The notes under the pieces were generated by a model. That model searched no databases. It was not told where the DNA came from and saw nothing but the letters and a program-made list of their open reading frames with translations. From Paracoccus zhejiangensis (GTDB lineage: Bacteria > Pseudomonadota > Alphaproteobacteria > Rhodobacterales > Rhodobacteraceae): a DNA stretch of 64,000 nt. Positions 1-8,598 of this stretch are shown here, piece by piece. The stretch spans positions 2,790,001 to 2,854,000 of the forward strand of contig NZ_CP025430.1 in assembly GCF_002847445.1 (NCBI RefSeq). The letters are read 5' to 3'. Within the stretch, counting starts at the first letter, position 1, and every line of letters starts with the position of its first letter. A program made the position numbers and the translations under genes.

Positions 1-803
1 GGGCCAATGCCCGACAGCATCAGCAGGCGCGGCGAGCCGATGGCGCCCGAGGAGAGGATCACCTCGGCCTCGGCGCGCAGGGTCTCGGGGCCGGATTGAC
101 CCAGCAGTTCCACCCCCACGGCGCGGCCCTGTTCGGTGACGATCCGCGTCACCTGCTCGCCCGAGCGCACGGTCAGGTTCGTCCGGCCCCGCGCCGGGTC
201 CAGAAATGCCTTGGAGGTCGAAGAGCGCCGGGCATGGCGCTGGGTCAGCTGATAGTAACCCACGCCATCCTGCGTCTCGCCGGTCATGTCGGCGTTGAAG
301 GGAATGCCAAGCTCGCCCGCCGCCCGGAAATAGGCCTCGCAAATGGGCAAAGGTGCGGCGGGTTTCGACACGCCAAGCGGACCGCCCTGCCCGTGATAGC
401 GGTCATTATAGGTGTCATTGTTCTCGGATTTGCGGAAATAGGGCAGCACATCCTCGTAGGACCAGCCGTCGCAGCCCAGTTGCCGCCATTCGTCATAATC
501 CTGCGCATTGCCGCGGGTATAGATCTGGGCGTTGATCGAGGAGCCGCCGCCCAGCACCTTCGCCTGCGTAAAGCGGATGACCATGTCGTTCATGTGGCGC
601 TGTGGGACGGTGTTCCAGCCCCAGCTGCCGATGCCCTTGGTCATCTTCGCAAACCCCGCCGGCATGGCGAAGAACGGGTGCCAGTCGCGCCCGCCCGCCT
701 CCAGCAGCAGCACCCGCAGGTTCGGGTTCTCGCTCAGCCGCGCGGCCAGCACGCAACCCGCGCTGCCACCGCCGACAATGATGAAATCATAGGCCTCTGC
801 CAT
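1..803 (-). CDS. GMC-family alcohol/choline-type dehydrogenase, C-terminus cut by window edge
   Basis: This is a flavin-dependent glucose-methanol-choline oxidoreductase that oxidises an alcohol group to an aldehyde or ketone. About 267 residues are visible. It begins MAEAYDFIIVGGGSAGCVLA, the N-terminal dinucleotide-binding GGGSAG loop for FAD, followed by LLLEAGG and then the family segment LGGGSSINAQIYTRGN around residues 87-102. These match choline dehydrogenase (BetA) and related alcohol dehydrogenases. The catalytic His/Asn region lies beyond the window. Three bases separate it from the SDR gene upstream, so it is the seventh gene of the minus-strand sugar operon starting near 7345. The context suggests oxidation of a sugar- or glycoside-derived alcohol rather than choline; the substrate is unknown. 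Confidence 0.9.
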   Translation of the reverse strand, partial: MAEAYDFIIVGGGSAGCVLAARLSENPNLRVLLLEAGGRDWHPFFAMPAGFAKMTKGIGSWGWNTVPQRHMNDMVIRFTQAKVLGGGSSINAQIYTRGNAQDYDEWRQLGCDGWSYEDVLPYFRKSENNDTYNDRYHGQGGPLGVSKPAAPLPICEAYFRAAGELGIPFNADMTGETQDGVGYYQLTQRHARRSSTSKAFLDPARGRTNLTVRSGEQVTRIVTEQGRAVGVELLGQSGPETLRAEAEVILSSGAIGSPRLLMLSGIG

Positions 804-806
804 CTG

Positions 807-1565
807 TCACAACCTTGGAATGGAAAGCCCGCCATCGACGGGGATCACGGCACCGGTGGCGAAACCCATGCGGCCTTCGGCCAGCGGCACCACAGCCTCG
901 GCAATGTCCGAAGGCTGACCCCAGCGCGCGGCGGGAACCAGACCGCCCTCGATCCGGGCGGTGTATTTATCGGCGACGCCCGCCGTCATCGGCGTTTCGA
1001 TGATGCCGGGGCGGATGTCGAAGACGCCGATGCCGGCCGGCGCCAGCCGCACGGCAAAAAGCTGCGCCATCATCGCGGCGGCGGATTTCGAGATGCAATA
1101 TTCTGCCCGCTCGATCGACACCATCGCCGCGCTGACCGAGGTGACGAAGATGATCGAGCGATAATCCGACCCGTCCAGCGCCAGCATTCGCCGCGCCACG
1201 GCCTGCGCCAGAAAGAAGGCGCCGCGCAGGTTGATGTCGGTGGCGAAGTCGAAATTCTCGGGCGTCAGGTCCAGCATGTCGCCGCGGATGCGGGCGGGAA
1301 CACCGGCATTGGAGATGAGCGTGGTCACCGGCCCGGCCTCGGCCTCGATCCGCTCGAGAAGCGCCGGGACCGCCGCGACCTCGGCCAGATCGTGGCGGAG
1401 ATAGCGGGCCTTGCGACCAAGCCGGGTCAGCGCCGCCAGTACCGTGGCGTCATCCTCGGGCAGTTGCGCGGCCAGAACCGGAGTAAAGCCGGCGCCGGCC
1501 AGCGCCTCGGCAATCCCGAGCCCGATGCCCTGCTGGCCGCCGGTGATCAGCGCGATGCGGCTCAT
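807..1565 (-). CDS. Short-chain dehydrogenase/reductase (SDR)
   Basis: This 252-residue NAD(P)-dependent dehydrogenase has the classical SDR layout: the nucleotide-binding loop TGGQQGIG at residues 8-15, a SNAG motif near residue 89 and the catalytic YCISK motif (Tyr and Lys of YxxxK) near residue 157. The C-terminal PVDGG is typical of the FabG-like classical group. Its ATG overlaps the stop of the upstream GMC gene by ATGA, so the two are translationally coupled. In this operon it most likely oxidises or reduces a hydroxyl of the imported sugar or of a product of the GMC enzymes. Substrate and coenzyme preference cannot be read from the sequence. Confidence 0.93.
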   Translation of the reverse strand: MSRIALITGGQQGIGLGIAEALAGAGFTPVLAAQLPEDDATVLAALTRLGRKARYLRHDLAEVAAVPALLERIEAEAGPVTTLISNAGVPARIRGDMLDLTPENFDFATDINLRGAFFLAQAVARRMLALDGSDYRSIIFVTSVSAAMVSIERAEYCISKSAAAMMAQLFAVRLAPAGIGVFDIRPGIIETPMTAGVADKYTARIEGGLVPAARWGQPSDIAEAVVPLAEGRMGFATGAVIPVDGGLSIPRL

Positions 1566-3073
1566 GCCCCCGTCTCCGTCCGCGCGATCTCGTCGCCCAC
1601 GCGCAGCGCATGTGCGGCCACGGTCAGCGCCGGGTTCACCGCCGCCGAGGTCGGCAGCACGCCCGCATCAGCGATGAAGAGGTTCGGGTGATCGTGGCTG
1701 CGCCCGCGCGGACCCACCACGCTGGTCGCCGGGTCGTTGCCCATCCGCAGCGTGCCGCATTGATGCGAGGGGGTGCGGCGGTCGAATGGCTTTGACAGCA
1801 CCAGTGGGAATCCCGCCTTCTTCAGCTTCTGCTTCAGCACCGTCACCAGCGCCTCATGCGCCGCCCAGTTCGAACGCTTCCAGTCCAGCATGATCTGGCC
1901 GTTCTTCAGGCTGACCCGGCTGTCGGGATCGGGCAGGTCCTCGGACATGGCGTAAAGATCGATGGCCCGGTCCGAGATCGGCCCGGCAAGCCAGCCCGGC
2001 AGGCCCGATGTGGCCGCGAGGATCGGCCGGGAAATGCGGCCCAGCAGCTGGATATTGCCCAGCGGCCGGTTGTCCGGCCCGCCCTTCAGGTAGAAATCAT
2101 TCACCTGCAGCGTTTTCTGATAGATCGTGCGGTTCTTGCGGAAGGGGTGGATCGCCAGCACCGCGGAGCAATTATGGTTCATGAAGTTCCGCCCGACCTG
2201 ATCCGAGCTGTTGGCCAGTCCGGTTGGATGGTTGTCATTGGCCGAGGCGAGCAGGATGGCCGCCGAATTCACCGCGCCCGCCGCCAGAACGATCACCGGC
2301 GAGCTGATGGTTTCGGCACGCCCGCCGCGTTCGGCAAGAACGCCGGTTATGCGGCCCGATCCGTCCGCAAGCAGCTTTTGAACCCTGATTCCTGTCATAA
2401 GCTGCACATTAGAACGTTCCAATGCCAAGGCAAGGGAAATCGATTCTGCATCCATCTTTCCACGGCCCAGTTCGGGGCCGGTGTTCGGAAACGCATCCCA
2501 GGGGGTCCTTGCCGCCGCCAGCCAGCGGTCGATATCGACGCCAAGCGGCAGGCTGGAGGGATGCAGGCCGACCGATTTCAGCCGGGCGCGCAGATCCGCA
2601 ATCTCGGGCTCATCCGGCACCGGGGGGAAGGGATAGGGCGCGGAGTGCGGCGGTTCGCTGGGGTCATCGCCCAACTCTCCGCGCACATTGAACATCTGCT
2701 CGGCCCGCGAATACCACGGCTCGAATTCGTCGTAACCGACCGGCCATCCGGGGGTGGTGCCGCCCAGATGCACCATCGGACGGAAATCCTCGGCGCGATA
2801 GCGCAACAGCACCGCGCCGTAGAACTTCGTGTTGCCGCCGACATAGTAGTAATTGCCCGGATTGAACGGCTTGCCCGCCCCGTCCAGCCATTCCTCGGTC
2901 GGGCGGTAATGGCCGTCGCGGAAGATCGCCACCGGGTCGCGGGCCTCGGGCGTGTCGGGCAGGCGCTCGCCACGCTCGAGGATCAGGATGCGGCGGCCGG
3001 TGGGGGCAAGGGCGGCGGCAACCGTCGCCCCGCCCATGCCGGAGCCGATGATGATGACATCGGGCTGGCTCAT
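1562..3073 (-). CDS. GMC-family sugar/glycoside oxidoreductase
   Basis: A 503-residue FAD enzyme, clearly different from the GMC protein at the left edge. The start MSQPDVIIIGSGMGGATVAA carries the FAD-binding GSGMGG loop. I chose it over an upstream extension because its ATG overlaps the stop of the transporter ATPase gene (ATGA). The segment GGNTKFYGAVLLRYRAEDF replaces the usual GGSSxxN motif, and the C-terminus has SHQCGTLRMG and NPALTVAAHA, which hold the catalytic His and Asn of the family. This pattern resembles sugar-oxidising GMC proteins such as gluconate 2-dehydrogenase and glucoside 3-dehydrogenase flavoproteins. No signal peptide is visible. A LacI-type operator sequence lies inside the coding region at 2409-2422, within a short AT-richer stretch. 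Confidence 0.9.
   Translation of the reverse strand: MSQPDVIIIGSGMGGATVAAALAPTGRRILILERGERLPDTPEARDPVAIFRDGHYRPTEEWLDGAGKPFNPGNYYYVGGNTKFYGAVLLRYRAEDFRPMVHLGGTTPGWPVGYDEFEPWYSRAEQMFNVRGELGDDPSEPPHSAPYPFPPVPDEPEIADLRARLKSVGLHPSSLPLGVDIDRWLAAARTPWDAFPNTGPELGRGKMDAESISLALALERSNVQLMTGIRVQKLLADGSGRITGVLAERGGRAETISSPVIVLAAGAVNSAAILLASANDNHPTGLANSSDQVGRNFMNHNCSAVLAIHPFRKNRTIYQKTLQVNDFYLKGGPDNRPLGNIQLLGRISRPILAATSGLPGWLAGPISDRAIDLYAMSEDLPDPDSRVSLKNGQIMLDWKRSNWAAHEALVTVLKQKLKKAGFPLVLSKPFDRRTPSHQCGTLRMGNDPATSVVGPRGRSHDHPNLFIADAGVLPTSAAVNPALTVAAHALRVGDEIARTETGA
2409..2422. promoter_or_regulatory. LacI-type operator-like palindrome inside the GMC gene
   Basis: TTAGAACGTTCCAA lies inside the coding sequence of the second GMC gene. 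Its first 13 bases are identical to 13500-13512 in the promoter of the Gfo/Idh operon, and it resembles TTAAAACGTTATAA at 7392-7405 before the sugar-binding protein gene. The centre AACGTT is the CpG-centred half-site arrangement typical of LacI-family operators. Surrounding codons (about 2385-2465) are unusually AT-rich for this gene. Binding is inferred, not shown. Confidence 0.5.
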
Positions 3074-4188
3074 TGGTCGATCCGTTCCTCGGTCTGCGGA
3101 TCGAACAGCACTGCCTTGTCCATGTTCACGGTGAAGTCGAAATCCTGACGCGGCCGTGCATCGGCATCCGCGCGCATCCGCGCGACGCAATCCTTGCCCG
3201 AGAGCGACATGGTGACAAAGGTGTCCGACCCCGCCGGTTCCGTCACCGAGACCATGTTGCGCAGGGGTTGCAGGTTCTGCGCCCGCTTGTCCGCGCCTTC
3301 TGCATCGGTGATCGCCTCGGGCCGGATGCCGAGGATGACGTTCTTGTTCAGATGCGCCCGAAGACCCGCGCCCTGCTGCGACAGCGGAAGGCGCAGCGAT
3401 CCGCCATTCGAGTCGGTCAGTTCCGCCGCCAGCGCGCCGTTGTGATCGACCAGCTTGGCCGGCAGCAGGTTCATCGACGGGCTGCCCATGAAGCTGGCGA
3501 CGAACATGTTCGCCGGGTTGTCATAGATCTCTTTCGGCGTGCCAAGCTGCTGCACATAGCCCTTGTTCATCACCGCGATGCGGGTCGACAGGGTCAGCGC
3601 CTCGATCTGGTCGTGGGTGACATAGACGATGGTGGTGCCGAGGTTCTGGTGCAGCTTCTTGATCTCGGTCCGCATGTCGACGCGCAGCTTGGCGTCGAGG
3701 TTCGAAAGCGGCTCGTCGAACAGGAACACGTCCGGGTCGCGCACCAGTGCGCGGCCCATCGCCACCCGCTGCCGCTGGCCGCCCGACAATTGCCCGGGCT
3801 TGCGTGCCAGCAATTGCTCGATCTGCAGCAGCTTCGCCACCTCGGCCAGCTTCCTGTCCCGCTCGGGCTTGGGGATCTTGTGCATCTCCATGCCGAAGGT
3901 GATGTTCTGGCCGACGGTCATGTTCGGGTAGAGCGCATAGCTCTGGAACACCATGGCGATATTGCGCTTGGACGGGTGAACGTCGTTGACCACCCGGTCC
4001 TTGATCGAGATCGTCCCGCCGGAGATGTTCTCGAGCCCGGCGATCATGTTCAGAAGCGTGGACTTGCCGCAGCCCGAGGGGCCGACGAGAACCAGGAACT
4101 CGCCCTCTTCGACGGCGATGTCGACGCGGTGCAGCACCTCGACATTCCCGTAAGCCTTGGTGACGTTGTCGATATTGAGAAAGCTCAT
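3070..4188 (-). CDS. Sugar ABC transporter ATP-binding protein (MalK/UgpC type)
   Basis: The 372-residue ATPase energises uptake of a sugar or glycoside through the two permeases encoded just upstream. It shows Walker [12 protein letters not shown] near residue 37, signature [14 protein letters not shown] near 134, Walker [14 protein letters not shown] near 154 and the switch His in YVTHDQ. After about residue 235 comes the C-terminal regulatory OB/TOBE domain typical of the MalK-UgpC-MsmK group (ILGIRPEAI). It lies four bases after the permease stop, and its own stop overlaps the GMC start. The start MSFLNIDNVTKAYG fits the family. ATPases of this group can be shared among carbohydrate importers; the cargo here is unknown. 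Confidence 0.95.
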   Translation of the reverse strand: MSFLNIDNVTKAYGNVEVLHRVDIAVEEGEFLVLVGPSGCGKSTLLNMIAGLENISGGTISIKDRVVNDVHPSKRNIAMVFQSYALYPNMTVGQNITFGMEMHKIPKPERDRKLAEVAKLLQIEQLLARKPGQLSGGQRQRVAMGRALVRDPDVFLFDEPLSNLDAKLRVDMRTEIKKLHQNLGTTIVYVTHDQIEALTLSTRIAVMNKGYVQQLGTPKEIYDNPANMFVASFMGSPSMNLLPAKLVDHNGALAAELTDSNGGSLRLPLSQQGAGLRAHLNKNVILGIRPEAITDAEGADKRAQNLQPLRNMVSVTEPAGSDTFVTMSLSGKDCVARMRADADARPRQDFDFTVNMDKAVLFDPQTEERIDQ

Positions 4189-4192
4189 GGGA

Positions 4193-5071
4193 TCAGCCTT
4201 TCACGGAGCCAGCCATCAGCCCGCGCACGAAGTAGCGGCCGGCGACGATGTAGACGAGCAGGGTGGGCAGCGCGGCGAGAATCGCGCCGGCGAAATGGAC
4301 GTTGTATTCCTTCACCCCGGTCGAGGATTGCACGAGGTTGTTCAGCGCCACGGTCATCGGCGGGTTGCTGCCCGCGAAAGAGGCGCCGAAGAGGAAGTCG
4401 TTCCAGATATTGGTGAACTGCCAGATGATGCAGACGATGGTGATCGGCCCTGACAGCGGCAGCATGATCCGCCAGAAGATCTGGAAGAACCCGGCCCCGT
4501 CGATCTGGGCGGAACGCACCAGCTCGGTCGGCACGGCGGCATAGTAATTGCGGAAATACAGCGTGGCAAAGCCGATGCCATAGACCACATGGACGAGGAT
4601 CAGCCCGGGAATGGTGCTCGCAAGGCCAAGGATGCCAAGGATGCGCGCCATCGGGATCAGGACAATCTGGAACGGGATGAAGCAGGAAAACAGCATCAGC
4701 CCGAACAGGATCGTATCACCGCGAAAGCGCCACTTGGTCAGGATATAGCCGTTCAGCGCCCCCAGCACGGTCGAGATCGCCACGGCGGGCACGACCATCA
4801 GGATCGAGTTCAGAAAATAGGGTTTCAGGCCCGTCGCCTCGACCCCGATCTGCGCCGTGGACCAGGCCGAGAGCCAGGGGGCGATCGTCGGTTCCTTGGG
4901 CAGGGCCATCATGTTGCCGCCGGTGATCTCGGGCAGCGGCTTCAGGCTGTTCACCACCATGATGAAGAAGGGCAGCAGGTAGAAGCAGGCGAAGAAGATC
5001 AGCACCACGTAGATGAAGGTGCGGGTGATGCGGCCGGTGCGGACGGCCGTGTCCTGTGTCGCGACAGCCAT
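4193..5071 (-). CDS. Sugar ABC transporter permease (MalG type)
   Basis: This 292-residue inner-membrane protein has about six hydrophobic segments and the conserved cytoplasmic EAA loop (VPTELVRSAQIDGAGFFQIFWRI), which docks on the ATPase. It corresponds to the MalG-like second permease of CUT1 carbohydrate importers. I place the start at ATG 5071 because it forms a TGATG overlap with the stop of the preceding permease; a GTG one codon upstream is the alternative. It acts with the adjacent permease, binding protein and ATPase. Confidence 0.94.
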   Translation of the reverse strand: MAVATQDTAVRTGRITRTFIYVVLIFFACFYLLPFFIMVVNSLKPLPEITGGNMMALPKEPTIAPWLSAWSTAQIGVEATGLKPYFLNSILMVVPAVAISTVLGALNGYILTKWRFRGDTILFGLMLFSCFIPFQIVLIPMARILGILGLASTIPGLILVHVVYGIGFATLYFRNYYAAVPTELVRSAQIDGAGFFQIFWRIMLPLSGPITIVCIIWQFTNIWNDFLFGASFAGSNPPMTVALNNLVQSSTGVKEYNVHFAGAILAALPTLLVYIVAGRYFVRGLMAGSVKG

Positions 5072-5973
5072 CACTTCTTCTCCTTCAGCTCGGAATAGAT
5101 GTAGGGGACCATCACCGCCGCCACGCCCATCAGCATGATGACTGCCGAAGCCGCGCCGACACCCATCTGGTTGCGGGTGAAGGTATAGGAATACATGAAG
5201 GTCGCGGGCAGCTCGGTCGCCCGGCCCGGTCCGCCGCCGGTCAGGGCGATGACGAGGTCATAGGACTTGATCGCAAGGTGCGCGAGGATCACGAAGGCCG
5301 ACATGAAGGCCGGGCGCAAAAGCGGAATGACGATCCGGCGATAAAGCTGCCAGTTCGAGGCGCCATCGATCTGGGCGGCCTTCAGCATCTCGTTGTCGAT
5401 GCCGCGCAGCCCGGCAAGGAACATCGCCATGACGAAGCCCGAGGATTGCCAGACCGCCGCGATGACCAGCGTGTAGATCGCCATGTTGCGATCCTTGATC
5501 CAGCCGAACTTGAAGCTTTCCCAGCCCCAGAGATGCATGGTGTGCTCCAGCCCTATGCCGGGATCGAGGAACCATTTCCACGCCGTGCCGGTCACGATGA
5601 AGCTGAGCGCCATGGGATAGAGATAGATCGGACGCAGCACGCTTTCGCCACGGATCTTCTGGTCGAGGAAGATGGCAAGAAGCAGCCCGATGGCCATGCA
5701 GATGACGATATAGAGGCTGGCAAAGACCGCCAGGTTCACCAGCGCCGTGCTCCAGGCCGAGAGGCCGAACAGGGTGGCATAGTTCTTGAACCCGACCCAG
5801 TCATAGCTCGGCAGCATCTTGCTGTCGGTGAAGGACAGGTAGATCGTGTAGACGATGAAGCCATAGACGAAGACCACCATCGCCGCCACCGAGGGCGACA
5901 GAACCAGCTTGGGCAGCCAGTCCTGAAGCTTGGTGCGGAAATCGGGTTCGGCCGTGCTGTGGACGGAGGCCAT
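5071..5973 (-). CDS. Sugar ABC transporter permease (MalF type)
   Basis: A 300-residue integral membrane protein with six predicted hydrophobic helices and the EAA loop around residue 195 (IDNEMLKAAQIDGASNWQLYRRI). It is the MalF-like first permease of a CUT1-type carbohydrate importer and pairs with the downstream permease. The N-terminal stretch of about 25 residues before the first helix is soluble and charged. The gene is 115 bases downstream of the binding-protein gene, separated from it by a stem-loop, and is translationally coupled to the next permease. Confidence 0.94.
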   Translation of the reverse strand: MASVHSTAEPDFRTKLQDWLPKLVLSPSVAAMVVFVYGFIVYTIYLSFTDSKMLPSYDWVGFKNYATLFGLSAWSTALVNLAVFASLYIVICMAIGLLLAIFLDQKIRGESVLRPIYLYPMALSFIVTGTAWKWFLDPGIGLEHTMHLWGWESFKFGWIKDRNMAIYTLVIAAVWQSSGFVMAMFLAGLRGIDNEMLKAAQIDGASNWQLYRRIVIPLLRPAFMSAFVILAHLAIKSYDLVIALTGGGPGRATELPATFMYSYTFTRNQMGVGAASAVIMLMGVAAVMVPYIYSELKEKK

Positions 5974-6051
5974 GATATCTCCCTTGCAAGGTGCGAGCCA
6001 TCATGCCGCCGGGGCGGGTGATCGGGCTCAGATCAGGGGCAGAAGGGGGGT

Positions 6052-6079
6052 GGGCAGGGCCGCTCGTGCGGCCCCGCCC
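6052..6079 (-). terminator. Stem-loop between binding-protein and permease genes
   Basis: A 12-bp stem with a four-base loop (GGGCCGC-TCGT-GCGGCCC core) lies ten bases after the binding-protein stop. The only non-Watson-Crick position is a U-G wobble in the minus-strand RNA. No T-run follows, so it is more likely an mRNA-stabilising or attenuating hairpin, giving more binding protein than permease, than a full terminator. Confidence 0.65.
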
Positions 6080-6088
6080 GGTCACGGT

Positions 6089-7345
6089 TTACTGTGCAGC
6101 TTCGACCGCATTGGCCAGCTCTTCGGCGGCCTGGGTGCTGTCGTACTCGCCGTTGAAATGCGCGGTCACCACGTCATAGATCGCGTTCTTCACGGCAGCC
6201 GGGTTGGCGTGGCCATGGGCCATCGAGCCCAGCAGCGTGCCCTTTTCCGACGCTTCCTTCAGCTGGGCCATGCCCTTCTTGCCGCAATCGTCGAAATCGG
6301 TGTCGGCCACGTCGGTCCGCGCCGGGACCGAGCCCTTCACCTTGTTGAAGGCGATCTGGAACTCGGGCGATTCGATGGCGCTGGCCATGGCGTTCTGCGC
6401 CTGCTTGGCGGCGTCATCGCCCTGCTTGAACATGACGAATTCGTCGCTGTTGAAGGTCACGACGCCCGCCGTGCCCGGCACCCGGAAGCACAGGAAATCG
6501 GTGCCCGGCACCTTGCCCGCGTTCAGGAATTCGCCCTTGGCCCAGTCACCCATGATCTGGAAGGCAGCCTCGTTGTTGATGACCATGGCCGAGGCCAGGT
6601 TCCAGTCGCGGCCCGAGAAGTTGTCATCCACGAAGCCACGCAGCTGGGTCATCTTGTCAAAGGCCTGAACCATCTCGGGCGAGTTCAGCGCCGCCGGGTC
6701 CAGATCGATGAAGGCCTTGGTGTAAAGCTCGGGTCCGCCCGTCGCCAGCACGGCGCTGTCGAAGATGGTGGCGTCCTGCCAGGGCTGACCGCCATGGGCC
6801 AGCGCGACCTTGCCCGAATCCTTCACCTTCTGCAGGGCGGCGATGAACTCGTCCCAGGTGGTCGGCTCGGCAATGCCCATCTCGTCTAGCATGGCCTTGT
6901 TGGCCCAGACCCAGTTGGTCGAGTGCACGTTCACCGGCGCGGCGATCCAGGTGCCGTCGGGCTTGCTGAATTTCTGGATAGCCGCGGGGATCACCGCGTC
7001 CCAGTTCTCGGCAGCTGCAACCTCGTTCAGGTCGGCAAGGACTTCGCCCTGCTGGGCCCAGTCCAGGATGTCGAAGCCCAGCATCTGCACGGCGGTGGGC
7101 GGGTCGCCTGCAGTCACGCGGGCGCGCAGCGCGGTCATAGCCGCCTCGCCGCCGCCGCCGGCCACCGGCATGTCCTTCCAGCCGATGTCCTGTCCGGCCA
7201 GGTTTTCCTTCAGCACATTCAGCGCCGCGGCCTCGCCACCGGCGGTCCACCAGTGCAGCACCTCGACATCCTCGGCCTGTGCCGCAGCGGACAGGGCAAG
7301 GGTCAGCGCCAGGGCCGAAACACCGGCCTTCGCAAGAATTTTCAT
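6089..7345 (-). CDS. Sugar ABC transporter periplasmic binding protein
   Basis: This 418-residue protein begins with a Sec signal peptide ([24 protein letters not shown], cleavage near residue 24) followed by [21 protein letters not shown]. That matches cluster B sugar-binding proteins of the glucose/mannose GtsA-like group. It captures the substrate in the periplasm and delivers it to the two permeases. A clean ribosome-binding site (GGGAGGAG) precedes the ATG. It is the first gene of the minus-strand operon running to the left edge, and its promoter region carries a candidate LacI operator. The binding-site residues do not allow me to name the sugar. Confidence 0.93.
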   Translation of the reverse strand: MKILAKAGVSALALTLALSAAAQAEDVEVLHWWTAGGEAAALNVLKENLAGQDIGWKDMPVAGGGGEAAMTALRARVTAGDPPTAVQMLGFDILDWAQQGEVLADLNEVAAAENWDAVIPAAIQKFSKPDGTWIAAPVNVHSTNWVWANKAMLDEMGIAEPTTWDEFIAALQKVKDSGKVALAHGGQPWQDATIFDSAVLATGGPELYTKAFIDLDPAALNSPEMVQAFDKMTQLRGFVDDNFSGRDWNLASAMVINNEAAFQIMGDWAKGEFLNAGKVPGTDFLCFRVPGTAGVVTFNSDEFVMFKQGDDAAKQAQNAMASAIESPEFQIAFNKVKGSVPARTDVADTDFDDCGKKGMAQLKEASEKGTLLGSMAHGHANPAAVKNAIYDVVTAHFNGEYDSTQAAEELANAVEAAQ

Positions 7346-7391
7346 GTTTCTCCTCCCGGTTGTCTTTCCCCGTCTGGCGGGGAGTGGGTAA

Positions 7392-7421
7392 TTAAAACGT
7401 TATAAACACCCGACTCGTCAA
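7392..7421 (-). promoter_or_regulatory. Promoter and LacI-type operator of the sugar transport operon
   Basis: The 216-base divergent space between the binding-protein gene and the LacI gene holds, on the minus strand, a TTGACG -35 candidate (7416-7421) and an AT-rich -10 area that overlaps the near-palindrome TTAAAACGTTATAA (7392-7405). The palindrome resembles the operators at 2409 and 13500. Its position over the -10 fits repression by the adjacent LacI-family protein. The rest of the space shows no further clear element. Confidence 0.5.
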
Positions 7422-7561
7422 CAAAAATATTTCGCCCGACAGCGCAGCGAATTTGCAGTAAACGCAAGGACTTCGCGTGCTGCAGCGCAGCGACGAAAAA
7501 TTGTTGTATCGTTGCACACACCTAGCGTAACCTCATCCCAAGTCAGAAACCGAGGTCTGCC

Positions 7562-8593
7562 CTGCCCGATACATCCGCCCCTTCGCCGACCCGCGCCCGG
7601 GTCACGCTGCGCACCATCGCGGGCGAGACCGGCTTGGCCGTGACCACGGTGTCGCGGGCGCTGTCGAACGACCCGCGAATCGCCGCGACGACCCGCGCGC
7701 TGGTGGCCGAAACCGCCGAACGGCTCGGCTATGTCCCCGACCGGGCGGCGCAGCGGCTGCGCACCGGGCGCACCAAGGTGATCCAGGTGCTGCTGAACCT
7801 CGACCACGAATTCCTCAGCTTCACCCACGAGATGCTGGGCGGTCTCTCCGAGGCGCTGGCCGGCACCGGCTATTCCGTGACCCTGTTTCCCGACATTCTG
7901 GAACGCGACCGCCTGACCGCCGTGCGCCAGATCGTCGAGGGCCGGCTGGGGGATGGCATCATCTTCAACCGGACCGAGCCATTCGATCCCCGCGTGCGCT
8001 ACCTGACCGAGCAGGGTTTTCCCTTCGTCTGCCATGGCCGGACCGAGTTTTCCGTGCCCCACCCCTCGGTCGATTACGACAACGAGGCTTTCGCCCGCAT
8101 CGCCATCCAGCGGCTGCTGGCCCATGGCCGGACCCGGCCGCTGATGATCCTGCCGCCGGCCCGCTATACCTTTTCCCAGCATCTGCGCTGGGGCGCGGTC
8201 GCGGCGGCGCGGGCCGCCGGGATCACCGTGGAACTGCCTGACGAGATCACGCTGGACAGTCCGCAGGATCAGGCTACCGCCTGGATGCGCCAGCGACTGT
8301 CCCAGCCCGACCGGCCCGACGGCATCATCTGCGTGGGCGAGATCGCCGCCCTGATCGCCATGGCCGCCAGCGCCGATATCGGGCTGCAGATCGGCCGCGA
8401 CATTGACGTCGTGGCCAAGCGCGCGAGCGGTGTCTTTGACCTCTTGCGCCCGCGCATCGACGCCCTGACCGAGGACCTGCGCCAGACGGGCCGGGCGATG
8501 GGTGATATCCTCTTGCGCTCGCTGGCGGGCGAGGATCCGACGGGGCTGCAGGTGCTGCTGCCCCCCGGAACCGACTTCCGCCAGGACGCCTAG
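7562..8593 (+). CDS. LacI-family transcriptional regulator (apparent non-AUG start)
   Basis: The N-terminal helix-turn-helix reads VTLRTIAGETGLAVTTVSRALSND, a canonical LacI DNA-binding domain, followed by the hinge helix (RAAQRLRTGRTKVI) and a periplasmic-binding-protein-like ligand domain; the total is about 343 residues, normal for the family. The reading frame is closed upstream by a TAG at about 7523, and there is no ATG, GTG or TTG before the HTH. The best start is CTG at 7562, six bases after GAGG. A TTG at 7634 would remove half of the HTH. The gene lies divergent from the sugar transporter and convergent, by five bases, with the aldehyde dehydrogenase, so it probably controls both operons in response to a sugar-like inducer. 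Confidence 0.88.
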   Translation: MPDTSAPSPTRARVTLRTIAGETGLAVTTVSRALSNDPRIAATTRALVAETAERLGYVPDRAAQRLRTGRTKVIQVLLNLDHEFLSFTHEMLGGLSEALAGTGYSVTLFPDILERDRLTAVRQIVEGRLGDGIIFNRTEPFDPRVRYLTEQGFPFVCHGRTEFSVPHPSVDYDNEAFARIAIQRLLAHGRTRPLMILPPARYTFSQHLRWGAVAAARAAGITVELPDEITLDSPQDQATAWMRQRLSQPDRPDGIICVGEIAALIAMAASADIGLQIGRDIDVVAKRASGVFDLLRPRIDALTEDLRQTGRAMGDILLRSLAGEDPTGLQVLLPPGTDFRQDA

Positions 8594-8598
8594 GCGGA

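Noticed and set aside
96..1691. Long plus-strand open frame opposite the SDR and GMC genes
   Set aside because: It is antisense to genes with clear motifs, and its composition is rich in Arg, His, Gly and Gln without domain features. It is a high-GC shadow frame.
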